Source of the DNA: Lachnospiraceae bacterium
Lineage (GTDB): Bacteria; Bacillota; Clostridia; Lachnospirales; Lachnospiraceae
Length of the DNA: 64,000 bases
Reading direction: 5' to 3'
Assembly: GCA_017623295.1 (NCBI GenBank)
Contig: JAGAPK010000062.1
Location: 1-64,000 of the forward strand
Below are positions 35,785 through 46,236 of this stretch, in pieces (the stretch's first letter is position 1; each line of letters starts with the position of its first letter). A program made the translations under genes and the position numbers. Below the pieces are notes generated by a model. It saw nothing but the letters and a program-made list of their open reading frames with translations, ran no database searches and had not been told where the DNA came from.

Positions 35785-37536
35785 GTGGAACCTAAGAAAG
35801 TAAAACAAAAAGATACTTTGAAAAAGGTACTTCGTTATATAAAAAAGTATTGGATATATCTGGCAATTTCTATTATTGCAGCGGCAGTTACGGTGGCATT
35901 TACCTTATATCTGCCGATTTTAACCGGTGATGCAATTGACTTGATTCTGGAAAAAGGAAAAGTAGATTTTGCAGGTATTTTTGCAATTTTAAAAGAAATG
36001 GCAGCGATTATTATGCTGACAGCATTTGCCCAGTGGCTTATGAATGTATGTAATAATAAACTGACCTATCGCATTGTACAGGATGTGAGAAATGAGGCTT
36101 TTCATAAAATAGAAATTTTACCGTTGAAATACATTGACGGTCATTCTTATGGTGAAGTGGTCAGCCGCGTTATTGCGGATGTAGACCAGTTCGCGGATGG
36201 TCTTTTGATGGGATTTACCCAGTTTTTCACGGGTGTTATTACCATTATTGGAACACTTGGATTTATGCTTAGTGTCAATATTGGAATTACTGGTGTGGTA
36301 GTATTGATTACCCCGCTGTCTTTCCTGGTTGCAAGTTTTATTGCAAAAAAGACTTTTTCCATGTTTAAGCTGCAGTCCGAAACAAGGGGAGAGCAGACTG
36401 CTTTCATTGATGAAATGATTGGAAATCAGAAAATTGTACAGGCTTTTTCTTATGAAGAGGAAGCGATGGAGAAATTTGATGAAATCAATGGCAGATTGCA
36501 GAAAGCATCTTTAAAAGCGATTTTCTTCTCATCAACTACCAATCCATCTACCCGTTTTGTCAACAATCTGGTATATGCAGGTGTGGCAATTACCGGCGCG
36601 GTTCTGGCGATTCGAGGCGGTATCAGTGTTGGACAGCTTTCCTGCTTTTTAAGCTATGCGAATCAATATACAAAGCCTTTTAATGAGATTTCTGGCGTAG
36701 TTACAGAATTACAGAACGCACTGGCGTGTGCGGCAAGAATTTTTGAATTGATAGAAGAACAACCACAGACAGAAGAACCTGAGAATGCAGTAGTATTAGA
36801 AGAGGTAGATGGCAGTGTAACGTTGGAAGATGTTTCTTTTTCCTATGTACCTGAGAAAAAGCTGATTCAACATTTTAATCTGGCAGTAAAACCCGGACAG
36901 AGAGTTGCGATTGTTGGACCTACCGGATGTGGTAAAACAACGGTTATCAATCTGCTAATGCGTTTCTATGATGTAGATGAGGGCAAAATAAGTGTAAGTG
37001 GTCATGATATCCGGGAAGTTACCAGAAAGAGCCTTCGTGGAAATTATGGTATGGTGTTGCAGGAGACATGGTTGAAGACAGGAACAATTCGGGAAAATAT
37101 TGTGATGGGAAAACCGGATGCAACAGAGGAAGAAATTATTGCAGCAGCTAAAGCGTCCCATGCCCACAGCTTTATTAAAAGACTGCCAAATGGTTATGAT
37201 ACGGTAATTACAGAAGATGGAGGAAATCTTTCACAGGGACAGAAACAGCTTCTTTGCATTACAAGAGTTATGCTTTGTCTGCCACCGATGTTAATTCTGG
37301 ATGAAGCGACTTCTTCGATTGATACAAGAACAGAAATTAAGATTCAACAGGCCTTTGCCACAATGATGAAAGGAAGAACCAGTTTTATTGTAGCGCATAG
37401 GCTGTCTACCATCCGGGAAGCTGATGTGATTCTGGTTATGAAGGATGGTAATATTATTGAACAGGGAAATCATGAAACACTGCTTGCATTAAACGGCTTT
37501 TATGCAAATCTGTATCAGAGTCAGTTCGCAAGATAG
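35785..37536 (+). CDS. ABC exporter half-transporter with intact ATP site (subunit B)
   Basis: Start is a GTG at 35785 with AAAGGAAA upstream. The 583-residue protein has six membrane helices (about 20-320) and an ATP-binding domain with Walker A GPTGCGKTT, signature LSQGQ, Walker B MLILDEATSS (catalytic Glu present) and H-loop VAHRLST. It complements the degenerate site of the preceding subunit, so the two should form a heterodimeric exporter with one working and one degenerate site. Substrate unknown. Confidence 0.9.
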   Translation: MEPKKVKQKDTLKKVLRYIKKYWIYLAISIIAAAVTVAFTLYLPILTGDAIDLILEKGKVDFAGIFAILKEMAAIIMLTAFAQWLMNVCNNKLTYRIVQDVRNEAFHKIEILPLKYIDGHSYGEVVSRVIADVDQFADGLLMGFTQFFTGVITIIGTLGFMLSVNIGITGVVVLITPLSFLVASFIAKKTFSMFKLQSETRGEQTAFIDEMIGNQKIVQAFSYEEEAMEKFDEINGRLQKASLKAIFFSSTTNPSTRFVNNLVYAGVAITGAVLAIRGGISVGQLSCFLSYANQYTKPFNEISGVVTELQNALACAARIFELIEEQPQTEEPENAVVLEEVDGSVTLEDVSFSYVPEKKLIQHFNLAVKPGQRVAIVGPTGCGKTTVINLLMRFYDVDEGKISVSGHDIREVTRKSLRGNYGMVLQETWLKTGTIRENIVMGKPDATEEEIIAAAKASHAHSFIKRLPNGYDTVITEDGGNLSQGQKQLLCITRVMLCLPPMLILDEATSSIDTRTEIKIQQAFATMMKGRTSFIVAHRLSTIREADVILVMKDGNIIEQGNHETLLALNGFYANLYQSQFAR

Positions 37537-37538
37537 AA

Positions 37539-37582
37539 AAAAGCGCATGCCTTACAATTTTATGGATAAGGAGTGCGCTTTT
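37539..37582. terminator. Bidirectional terminator between convergent genes
   Basis: AAAAGCGC pairs with GCGCTTTT, with CCTTA/TAAGG forming the inner part. It lies between the forward ABC exporter and the reverse lipoprotein and can serve both. Confidence 0.75.
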
Positions 37583-37614
37583 AGCATTTACTATTTTGTT
37601 ATTTTCGATATTAA

Positions 37615-38121
37615 CTAATGTGCCAAATCTTCATAATATGCGGAGTCTTTGTTGTAATCCATATATTCCGAATGAATGTCGGTAATAGCACCGTTTTCCC
37701 AAGTGAAAACCAAATAGTAGTAAAGTACGGTGTGCCCTTTTAAGTATTCATCTGAACTTAAGAATGCAAGAAGGTCTACACGTTCCACTTCGTTTTCTTT
37801 ACAGATTTGTTCAATGGAAACAGGATTACCATCGATGAAAAACGTTGGAAGGATGGTCTGAATCGATTCCTCAAAAGGAATTTCTTCTATCGGTAATGAC
37901 TGATAAGGTCCGCCGTTTACGCAGGTTTCAATATCATATTCACCATAAGCCTCTAGAAAGGCTTCTTTGGTGTCGCCGATTGTGATTCCTTTATATGTAG
38001 TATTATTTTCTAAATCTAATTCATAATCCAAAGCAGTCAGCATAGGAGCTTCCTGACCACAGGCTGTTATAGACAATGCAAGAAGTAATGCTGTGATGGA
38101 TGTCATTATTTTCTTTTTCAT
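37615..38121 (-). CDS. Small secreted lipoprotein, function unknown
   Basis: The 168-residue protein has a lipoprotein signal with lipobox ITAC (Cys21). The mature part reads YKGITIGDTKEAFLEAYGEYDIE, an SmpA/OmlA-like opening, and then IQTILPTFFIDGNPVSIEQ and a tail without a known motif. It might be a small envelope binding protein. It is the first gene on the reverse strand and is convergent with the exporter. Confidence 0.7.
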   Translation of the reverse strand: MKKKIMTSITALLLALSITACGQEAPMLTALDYELDLENNTTYKGITIGDTKEAFLEAYGEYDIETCVNGGPYQSLPIEEIPFEESIQTILPTFFIDGNPVSIEQICKENEVERVDLLAFLSSDEYLKGHTVLYYYLVFTWENGAITDIHSEYMDYNKDSAYYEDLAH

Positions 38122-38160
38122 AAGTAATATCCCTCATTTACTATATAATTTATGATATAG

Positions 38161-38191
38161 AAATACCCGTAAGGAAATCTTACGGGTATTT
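38161..38191 (-). terminator. Terminator of the tRNA-Trp transcript
   Basis: AAATACCCGTAAG pairs perfectly with CTTACGGGTATTT (13 bp, loop of 5). It lies just 3' of the reverse-strand tRNA, with a T-rich stretch next on that strand. Confidence 0.8.
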
Positions 38192-38193
38192 GA

Positions 38194-38264
38194 CAGGGGC
38201 AGTAGGAATCGAACCCACATCGACGGTTTTGGAGACCGCTGTTCTACCTTTGAACTATGCCCCT
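38194..38264 (-). tRNA. trnW: tRNA-Trp (anticodon CCA)
   Basis: The reverse strand folds into a full cloverleaf. The acceptor arms are AGGGGCA and TGCCCCT, the D stem is GTTC/GAAC, the anticodon stem is GCGGT/ACCGT with loop CTCCAAA (anticodon CCA), and the T stem is GTGGG/CCTAC with loop TTCGATT. The discriminator base is G, as expected for bacterial tRNA-Trp. The 3' CCA is not encoded. Confidence 0.95.
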
Positions 38265-38311
38265 ATGTTATGTGCTCAGTGAAAAGAGGCTCTCTCGAAT
38301 CACCGAATTGT

Positions 38312-38341
38312 ATTATAGCATAGGTGAGTAATGTTTAGCAA
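38312..38341 (-). promoter_or_regulatory. Promoter of tRNA-Trp
   Basis: On the reverse strand TTGCTA (38336-38341) and TATAAT (38312-38317) are separated by 18 bp, about 48 bp upstream of the tRNA 5' end. Confidence 0.6.
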
Positions 38342-38428
38342 GAGTTTTTTTGTTTTAAAATGGAAAAATGGAAAGCTGGAAAGATGTTTCTGGACGAAAC
38401 CTTCTTTGATATGATAAACTGAATATAG

Positions 38429-40687
<2,259 letters not shown>

Positions 40688-40752
40688 AATAGAGTAACTT
40701 AATTTCCAAAGAAATTTATTGGTTAAAGAGATTAGTAAAGGGTAGTGAGCCG

Positions 40753-41496
40753 TTATTTTGATGATATATCCCGATAATGCTTTCTGCGATAATCGATAGG
40801 CGTAGAGTGTGTGTGTTTGTGGAAAACCTCTGTAAAATAACTTTGGCTTGGAAATGCCAGAATTTCTGAAATTTCTGCAATAGAAAAATCAGAATATTGA
40901 AGCATTGATTTGGCTGTATCGATTTTTTTATCCCTTATATAGTCAGTGATAGACATAGAGGTTTCCTTTTTAAATAGGCGAGATAAATAAGAATGAGAAA
41001 GATTCACATGTTTTGCTAGAACGTCAATGGTAATTCGTGTATGTAGATTTTCATATATGTAATCAATACATTCTGCAATTGGTTTTGAACAAACATGTTT
41101 TTTCTTAAGTTGTTTCATCTTGTCTGTATAATCTAAACACATTTTTAGATGTAACTCGGAGAGTTCTTCCATAGTATTTGCTTCATCAGCTGTGAGAATA
41201 TAGTAATCGCTTAGCGTATATGCTTCTTTGAAATCCATACCACCTTCGATACAGTAACGGGTGGCAAGTGCTGCAGTAATTGTAAAATGATATTTCATAT
41301 TTTGTAATGCATTATTGGACAAAATACCAAGCCCTTTCTTTTCAGAGAGGGCTTCTTTACAGAAGAAACGGACTTTTTTAGTATCTCCTGATTTGATTGC
41401 AGTATAAAAATCCAGTTCGGGTAAGTAGTCGGCATGCGTTGTATCGGATTCTCGATTGACAAATTCTTTGTATAAAAGTTTGTTGGAAATCTGCAT
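40753..41496 (-). CDS. AraC-family transcriptional regulator
   Basis: The 247-residue protein has a C-terminal AraC DNA-binding domain (about 150-245, two HTH units: DVLAKHVNLSHSYLSRLFKKETSMSITDYI and ISEILAFPSQSYFTEVFHKH). The N-terminal 140 residues are not a cupin sugar-binding domain that I recognise; they look helical (EANTMEELSELHLKMCLDY). It is divergent from the GH5 gene, so it probably controls that gene or the galactan genes around it. Confidence 0.85.
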   Translation of the reverse strand: MQISNKLLYKEFVNRESDTTHADYLPELDFYTAIKSGDTKKVRFFCKEALSEKKGLGILSNNALQNMKYHFTITAALATRYCIEGGMDFKEAYTLSDYYILTADEANTMEELSELHLKMCLDYTDKMKQLKKKHVCSKPIAECIDYIYENLHTRITIDVLAKHVNLSHSYLSRLFKKETSMSITDYIRDKKIDTAKSMLQYSDFSIAEISEILAFPSQSYFTEVFHKHTHSTPIDYRRKHYRDISSK

Positions 41497-41654
41497 AGTT
41501 ATGCTCCTTATTTTTCGCTTTATAAAGACAATATTATTATATCATGAAAACGACAAAAAAGAAATGAAACCATAAGAAAGAAATAAGAAAAAGAAGTAGT
41601 ATTGTTGTAAGAAAAGCGAATCGGTAGATTCAAATATTGAAGGAGGATACGTGA

Positions 41655-42677
41655 ATGAAATTAAAAAGAGGAATTAACTTAGGTGGATTTTTATCACAGT
41701 GTTGTCATAAGGAAACACATTATGACACTTTTATTGTAAAAACAGATATAGAGAAAATTGCAAATATGGGCTTTGACCATGTGAGATTACCAATTGATTA
41801 TGAAGTACTTGAAAAAAAGTCAGGAGAAGTAATCGAAGCCGGATATGTGAGAGTTGAGCAGGTTATTTTATGGTGTAAAGAGTATCATTTGGATATTATA
41901 TTGGATTTACACAAAGCTTATGGATATGATTTTAATGATGCGGGAGATGATAATAAGAACAATTTGTTTGCTTCGGATGAATTACAAAATCGCTTTGTAT
42001 CCTTGTGGGTAAAAATGGTACAAACTTTTGGAAAGTATGATAATGTTGCGTTTGAATTATTAAATGAAGTGGTAGAAAAGGAAAATGCCGAAAGCTGGAA
42101 TCATTTGATAAAAAAGACAGTTGAAAAGATTCGTAAAATTGCACCGGTCGCACCAATCATTTATGGAGGAATTCAGTGGAATAGTGTGAAAACATTGAAG
42201 CTTTTGGATATTCCTCAGGATGATAACATTATTTTTACATTTCATTTTTATGAACCACTTTTATTCACACACCAGAAAGCGCCCTGGGTAGTAAACATGG
42301 ATCCGAATCAAACAGTATATTATCCGGAAACTATGGACTATTATCGGGAACATTCCAAAAAATTAGGATATCAAGGAGAAGTTGTTACTTTAGCTCAGGC
42401 TGAGAAAATGGGTATAGAATTTATAGAAGAAATGATTAACGAAGCCATTGATGCTGCGCAAAATGCAGGTGTGTCCTTGTATTGTGGAGAATTTGGTGTG
42501 ATTGACAGGGCTCCGGTGGAGGATACATTAAAATGGTTTCAAGATGTGGATGCGGTATTTAAAAAATATGATATTGGATGCGCAGTATGGTCTTATAAAG
42601 AAATGGATTTTGGTTTGATTGGAAGTCATTATGCTGGTATTAAAGAGGAACTGATAAAGCTCTGGTGTGATAAGTAA
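41655..42677 (+). CDS. Cytoplasmic GH5 glycoside hydrolase
   Basis: The 340-residue protein has the GH5 barrel: RGINLGGFLSQ, DHVRLPIDYEVL, VAFELLNEV with acid/base Glu138, FTFHFYEPLLF and CGEFGV with nucleophile Glu279. There is no signal peptide, so it works on imported oligosaccharides. GH5 covers beta-1,4- and beta-1,3-glucans and mannans; the subfamily and substrate cannot be told. It is divergent from the AraC gene and has a strong AAGGAGG site. Confidence 0.85.
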   Translation: MKLKRGINLGGFLSQCCHKETHYDTFIVKTDIEKIANMGFDHVRLPIDYEVLEKKSGEVIEAGYVRVEQVILWCKEYHLDIILDLHKAYGYDFNDAGDDNKNNLFASDELQNRFVSLWVKMVQTFGKYDNVAFELLNEVVEKENAESWNHLIKKTVEKIRKIAPVAPIIYGGIQWNSVKTLKLLDIPQDDNIIFTFHFYEPLLFTHQKAPWVVNMDPNQTVYYPETMDYYREHSKKLGYQGEVVTLAQAEKMGIEFIEEMINEAIDAAQNAGVSLYCGEFGVIDRAPVEDTLKWFQDVDAVFKKYDIGCAVWSYKEMDFGLIGSHYAGIKEELIKLWCDK

Positions 42678-42692
42678 ATATGTTAGAAAAGC

Positions 42693-42729
42693 AACTCCCA
42701 TCTATAAAAATAGACGGGAGTTCTTCTTT
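42693..42729. terminator. Bidirectional terminator between GH5 and GH42
   Basis: AACTCCC pairs with GGGAGTT, with TCTAT/ATAGA continuing the stem past one A-C mismatch. Both genes converge on it. Confidence 0.8.
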
Positions 42730-42742
42730 AAAACGATTCTTT

Positions 42743-44797
42743 TTAGCAGGATTCCAAAATTACAAAATCCCATCCGTTTATGGTAAGCTCATCCCCATTT
42801 TGAATGGTTTTGTTTTGCATAAGCAAGTTCCATTCGTTATCTGAGGTGCTTTGGTGAACAATTGTCTGCGCATCATCAGAGTAATTGAAATAGTAAGTGA
42901 TTTCTTTGCCAAAATCATTGATTCCCTTCTTGATAATTACAGGGAATTGTACTTCTGGCACTTCAACATCAGCTTCTGTGCATAAGAAACGAAGCATTTC
43001 CTTTAAAATAGCCTGTTCAAAATAGCATCCCAGATAAGTTGCAGTTCCTTTGCCATACTGATTATGAGTAATAGCAGCATAGCTGCCCCATTGACGATGG
43101 TCGTAAGAGGCGAGAACTTTGGCGGTAGTAGGCTGCAACAATTCCATCCAGTAATGTACACAATCTTTTGTAATATCATCAGATGCATTGTCAGAAATAT
43201 CGTTTGCTATCTGTGAAATAGCAAAACTTGTCAGACCAACATGAATCGCATCGGTAAACTGGTCATAGGTCATACCGAAACATTCGGTCAATCCATGAGG
43301 TTGGTCATCGGCATAAATTTTTAACATAGAATCGGAAAAAGCAGTTTTAAAGGTAGAAAGTAAATGTCCACCTTCTTTTACATAATTTTTCAAAGCATTT
43401 ATCAGTGCATCAGAGGCGCTGTAAAGAGCCGGAGTGATAATTATTTTGTATTGACTAAATAAGTCAGTATCGTATTCGGATAAAATATCACACTCAATAT
43501 TCAACTGATAAAGGGCATCATAAAGCCATCTAACGACATCGTTGTAATCGAAGTTGGAGTTTTCTTTTATTTTAAACCACTGTAATCCGGTTAAAGCTTC
43601 GTTTGATAAAAGCATGGCAACCGGAGCTTTTTTCTGAAGATTTTTCAAGTGACTGCCATAGTCAACGAAATCTTTACCAATCTGGCAAGCTTCTTTGTAG
43701 GTTGCATTTTCTTTCAGATTGTGGCTTAATACACCTTTCCAGTAGGATTCAATCGCATTGTGAATGGAGTGCCAGTGCCAGTACATCACAGAGTTGGAGC
43801 CGGAAGCCAGATGGCTGAATGCCTGCATGCGAAGTTGTCCCGGATAATGCAGCCAGCCGTGATTTCCCTGTGCTTCGGTTTCCAGAATTAAGTAGTTGTC
43901 TTTCTTGATAGAACGGGCAATCGCACCGCCTAAACTGATTTCAGCACCGGTCAAATCCTGAGCCGATGGATGGTAAACATCAAATCCTGCTACGGTCAAT
44001 GGCTTTGCTGCTTCCCATTGATTCACTTCGGACTGTAAGCCGTAGGAATAGCCACGCCAGCTATAATCGAAGTTCTGTGTGATGAACTGATCCGGACGAG
44101 CATATTCTTTTACAATTGCACATTGCCATGCAAGAAAATCGGTCACTAATTTACGTTGAAACTTCTGATATTCGGCACCCAGAGAGCCATTTATCGTACC
44201 GCGTACATCTGGGAAATCTTCCCAGGCATTGATGCGGTTACTCCAATAATCCAGACCAAATTCATGATTCAAGGCATCCAAATCGTTGTGGAAAATCTCT
44301 TTTAAGTATTCTACGAATTTTGCTTGTGCGTAGGAACTGCAGGTATCGTAGGATTTGGTTTCGTTATCAAGCTGGAAACCAATGATATGCTTATATGGTT
44401 TTACTTCTTCCATCAGTTTTCGAATGATGATTTCTGCATGTTTCAAATACATCGGGTGTGTAATGTCCATATTCTGACGATGTCCGTAAATGCTTTCACC
44501 ATCGTGTGTTAAAGCAAGAATATCCGGATATTTAGCAACGAGCCAGGTCGGGACCGCATAAGTCGGTGTTCCCACAATTACCTGAATGCCATGTTTCTCG
44601 GATGCTTTTAACATTCGGTGCAGATGTGTGAAATCAAAAACACCTTCCTGTGGTTCCCAGGTACTCCAGGTGGATTCTGCGATGCGGATAACATTCATAT
44701 TCGCTTTTTTCATCATTTCCATGTCTGTTTCGATTCTGTCATACGGCAGATATTCATCATAATATGCAGCCCCGAATAATAACTTATCAGTTTTCAT
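42743..44797 (-). CDS. GH42 beta-galactosidase
   Basis: The 684-residue protein has the GH42 barrel in its first 380 residues. LLFGAAYYDEYLPYDRIETD opens it, the acid/base Glu146 lies in FQLDNET, and the nucleophile candidate Glu306 in LILETEAQ. The trimerisation domain (VAMLLSNE, GHLLSTFKTA) and the C-terminal beta domain follow. There is no signal peptide. It removes terminal beta-galactose from galacto-oligosaccharides in the cytoplasm. It is divergent from the LacI gene, and a LacI-type operator lies 106 bp upstream of its start. Confidence 0.92.
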   Translation of the reverse strand: MKTDKLLFGAAYYDEYLPYDRIETDMEMMKKANMNVIRIAESTWSTWEPQEGVFDFTHLHRMLKASEKHGIQVIVGTPTYAVPTWLVAKYPDILALTHDGESIYGHRQNMDITHPMYLKHAEIIIRKLMEEVKPYKHIIGFQLDNETKSYDTCSSYAQAKFVEYLKEIFHNDLDALNHEFGLDYWSNRINAWEDFPDVRGTINGSLGAEYQKFQRKLVTDFLAWQCAIVKEYARPDQFITQNFDYSWRGYSYGLQSEVNQWEAAKPLTVAGFDVYHPSAQDLTGAEISLGGAIARSIKKDNYLILETEAQGNHGWLHYPGQLRMQAFSHLASGSNSVMYWHWHSIHNAIESYWKGVLSHNLKENATYKEACQIGKDFVDYGSHLKNLQKKAPVAMLLSNEALTGLQWFKIKENSNFDYNDVVRWLYDALYQLNIECDILSEYDTDLFSQYKIIITPALYSASDALINALKNYVKEGGHLLSTFKTAFSDSMLKIYADDQPHGLTECFGMTYDQFTDAIHVGLTSFAISQIANDISDNASDDITKDCVHYWMELLQPTTAKVLASYDHRQWGSYAAITHNQYGKGTATYLGCYFEQAILKEMLRFLCTEADVEVPEVQFPVIIKKGINDFGKEITYYFNYSDDAQTIVHQSTSDNEWNLLMQNKTIQNGDELTINGWDFVILESC

Positions 44798-44902
44798 AAC
44801 CCCATTCCTTTCTTTTATCCATCTTGAATAAAATCCCCAATTCCAAATTGTTTATATTTCCTATTGAAATCCATCTGCGCAACTGTTACTCTAATATCAG
44901 AG

Positions 44903-44959
44903 CAACCGCTTGCGCAATCGTGTTAAAAAGATTATAACATGAAAAAACAAATTGGTAAA
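44903..44959. promoter_or_regulatory. GH42 promoter and LacI operator
   Basis: On the reverse strand TTTACC (44954-44959) and TATAAT (44931-44936) form a promoter with a 17-bp spacer. The operator CAACCGCTTGCGCAAT (44903-44918) follows about 12 bp downstream of the -10 box. The same word recurs before the 613-residue enzyme gene, so one LacI regulator may control both operons. Confidence 0.75.
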
Positions 44960-45014
44960 GAGATAGATTTGTTACGCGCAAAGAAGCGTGCGGTGTGCAG
45001 AAATGAGGAATGAG

Positions 45015-46037
45015 ATGGATGAGAAAAATCTGACAATCGGGGATATTGCGAGAGAATTAGGGGTGTCGAAGACCACCGTTTCCAGAGCGATTTCAGGAAA
45101 AGGAAGAATTGGAGCAGAAACAAGAGAAAAAGTTCTGCAATATATTGAAGAACACAATTACAGACCGAATGTAATTGCCAAAGGTCTTGCTCAGTCCAGA
45201 ACTTTTAATATCGGATTGGTTATGCCGGGCGACTATAATGTGGTAGAGCTTCCCTTTTTCCAGAACTGTATGTTAGGAATTAGTAAAGTGGCTTCCTCAA
45301 TGGATTATGATGTGCTGATTTCTGTTGTAACAGCGGAAGATATTTCCCAGTTACAGCGTGCGGTTATCAATCACAAGATAGATGGTGTAATTTTGACAAG
45401 AACGTTAGTAGAAGATGCACCGGCGAAATATTTGAAAGAAATGCAGATTCCTTTTGTGGCAATCGGTAGTACTGAAGACCGTTCTATTATTCAGATTGAT
45501 AACGACCATCGCAGTGCCTGTCGGGAACTTACGGAGAAGTTGCTTACACAGGGCATCAGAAAAATTGCTTTGATTGGTGGAAACCAGAGTTATATGGTTA
45601 CCAAAAACCGACTGGGCGGTTTTATGGAGGCTTATACAAGGCAGGGACTTGAGCTGGAGAAAGAACATATTTATTTGGATGTGGAAGATGGTGCAATGGT
45701 AAAAGAATTGGTGCAACGCATGATTAAGGAAGGCATAGAGTGCATCATTACAATGGATGATTACCTGTGCAGCTGTGTTTTAAATACATTACAGCAGTTA
45801 CAGATTCATGTGCCGGAGCAGGTAAAGGTTGCTTCATTCTATGACAGTTCTTTTCTGGAAAATCATGTGCCATCAATTACTTCTATTCAGTTTGATGTAG
45901 AGGAACTTGGCAGAATGACTTGCAAAACATTGCTCGGCATGATTGAAGGAGAAGCAGTACCGGAGAAATCTTTATTAGGGTATGAGATTTCTTTGCGAAA
46001 TTCAACCGAAAAAACAGTTCTTGTGCAAAATAGATAA
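45015..46037 (+). CDS. LacI-family regulator of the galactan genes
   Basis: Start at the ATG at 45015, after GAGG; GTG at 44988 and ATG at 45003 are in frame but fit the family less well. The 340-residue protein opens with a LacI helix-turn-helix (TIGDIARELGVSKTTVSRAISG) and the hinge helix NVIAKGLAQSRT, then a type-1 periplasmic-binding core (VMPGDYNVVELPFFQNCMLGI). It is divergent from the GH42 gene and next to the operators. I infer that it senses galactose or a galacto-oligosaccharide. Confidence 0.85.
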   Translation: MDEKNLTIGDIARELGVSKTTVSRAISGKGRIGAETREKVLQYIEEHNYRPNVIAKGLAQSRTFNIGLVMPGDYNVVELPFFQNCMLGISKVASSMDYDVLISVVTAEDISQLQRAVINHKIDGVILTRTLVEDAPAKYLKEMQIPFVAIGSTEDRSIIQIDNDHRSACRELTEKLLTQGIRKIALIGGNQSYMVTKNRLGGFMEAYTRQGLELEKEHIYLDVEDGAMVKELVQRMIKEGIECIITMDDYLCSCVLNTLQQLQIHVPEQVKVASFYDSSFLENHVPSITSIQFDVEELGRMTCKTLLGMIEGEAVPEKSLLGYEISLRNSTEKTVLVQNR

Positions 46038-46070
46038 TTTTGAAATAGATAAATAGTCAAATATTACTCA

Positions 46071-46184
46071 TTGACAATTAGGGTACTGTTTGGTATTCTA
46101 AATACATGAACAACCGATTGCGCAAAACGTAACACAAAAAGTTGTCGAAACGTAGCGATATAAAAGCTCAACCGTTTGCGCATT
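46071..46184 (+). promoter_or_regulatory. Promoter and two LacI operators before the 613-residue gene
   Basis: TTGACA (46071) and TATTCT (46094) are separated by 17 bp. CAACCGATTGCGCAAA (46111-46126) and CAACCGTTTGCGCATT (46169-46184) follow downstream of the start point, so a bound repressor could block or loop. The operators are 58 bp apart. Confidence 0.75.
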
Positions 46185-46236
46185 TGGAATAGAAAACGAC
46201 ACAAAAATAGAAAAATAAATTAAAATGGAGGGTATC

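Noticed and set aside
40688..40752. Terminator between the GH53 gene and the AraC gene
   Set aside because: Only weak imperfect stems without a T run are visible, so I do not list it.
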